Shown piece by piece: positions 52,779 through 52,984 of a stretch of DNA of 52,984 nt. A program made the position numbers and the translations under genes. The stretch comes from Lentisphaerota bacterium (GTDB lineage Bacteria > Verrucomicrobiota > Lentisphaeria > Victivallales > Victivallaceae), in NCBI GenBank assembly GCA_015061745.1, contig SUWB01000019.1, positions 1 to 52,984 of the forward strand. The letters are read 5' to 3'. The notes under the pieces were generated by a model. It was not told where the DNA came from and made no database searches. It saw nothing but the letters and a program-made list of their open reading frames with translations. Every line of letters begins with the position of its first letter. Positions within the stretch are counted from its first letter, which is position 1.

Positions 52779-52865
52779 CCTTTTTCGCCGCAGGAAAGTT
52801 GAAATCAAGCTGCCGCTTCAAACAAAAGAGGGCAGGAATATGCAAAGTGAAAAAAAAAGGTGAAT

Positions 52866-52945
52866 TGACAAAGTAAACGCACATTTGTAATAGTAAACGC
52901 ACGTTGAGGGGAGAAAATCGTGCGTTTAGTCTGACAAACAGCGAA
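52866..52945. mobile_element. Terminus of an IS element, IS21-family-like (element extends right of the window)
   Basis: The tip TGACAAAGTAAACGCAC starts at 52866. Repeats of the GTAAACGCAC word are at 52873-52882 and 52893-52902, and the inverse GTGCGTTTA at 52920-52928 is followed by GTCTGACAAA. The third repeat and its flank match the left end of the window in mirror orientation. No transposase is included. The rest of 52779-52865 holds nothing recognised. Confidence 0.5.
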
Positions 52946-52984
52946 TTTGACAGTTTTCTTTCGACTATTTGGATTTGGTCTTGA

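Noticed and set aside
1..52984. tRNA, rRNA, prophage or integrase attachment sites
   Set aside because: No tRNA-like cloverleaf, rRNA sequence, phage structural gene or integrase was recognised by reading both strands; a covariance search would be needed to exclude small RNAs.

Overview
The window looks like a chromosomal contig from a gut-type Lentisphaerota bacterium (Victivallales-like). This is inferred from gene content: eight prepilin-motif proteins, most of them with an H-X9-DG C-terminal signature, interleaved with very large secreted glycoside-hydrolase-like proteins (DUF4091, DUF4838, DUF6259, SGNH and CBM-like modules). No rRNA, tRNA or CRISPR array was seen.

Layout. (1) 1-118 and 52866-52984 carry related transposon termini, each with three copies of a GTAAACGCAC-type word. 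They resemble IS21-family ends and point outward, so the window is probably bounded by two IS copies. (2) 124-6171 (+) is a run of poorly known genes: a Sel1-repeat protein between two copies of a ~315 bp AT-rich leader, a DUF4258 protein, a small membrane protein, an unknown 446-aa protein, a VWA protein, a Cys-rich protein, and a decayed N-formylglutamate amidohydrolase gene. (3) 6216-17006 (-) holds two prepilin-like proteins, two giant secreted enzymes and a nucleotidyltransferase-GHMP kinase fusion. (4) 17207-18379 (+) is a PLP aminotransferase. (5) 18655-26105 (-) is a five-gene operon of three prepilin-like genes and two tandem DUF4838 proteins, with a near-consensus promoter carrying an inverted repeat centred on its -35 box. 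(6) 26324-34490 holds housekeeping and membrane functions: a MATE transporter, a 64-aa protein, an O-antigen-ligase-like TPR protein, purU, metG and a CstA-family transporter. (7) 34652-42259 (+) is a second degradation operon: two prepilin-like genes, a discoidin/DUF4091 protein, a DUF6259 hydrolase and an RsuA-type pseudouridine synthase. (8) 42303-44891 (-) is clpB with a sigma54-like promoter. (9) 45105-52778 is a third locus: Gfo/Idh oxidoreductase, prepilin-like protein and a 1570-aa multidomain hydrolase, divergent from an AraC regulator across a perfect palindrome that contains both -10 boxes.

The most unusual signal is in the 5' ends of the prepilin genes. A 234-bp element with two internal inverted repeats (three complete copies, one 5'-truncated) sits in frame exactly at the codons for the FTLIELLV prepilin motif, so the motif is duplicated at both ends of each insertion. 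Two other unit types (159 and 129 bp) do the same. The latter are built from chains of short palindromes joined by TTCACC/GGTGAA words, in which the last palindrome arm is the FTLIE coding sequence itself. Some genes therefore carry two or three consecutive in-frame prepilin motifs. This looks like a family of coding-compatible palindromic elements targeting, or recombining through, the prepilin motif. The observation is read directly from the sequence; the mechanism is inference.

Functionally, prepilin-like genes lie immediately upstream of, and apparently in operons with, the big secreted enzymes, while no secretion machinery genes are present. A plausible reading is that each degradation operon carries its own pseudopilin that assists export or surface display of its enzyme.
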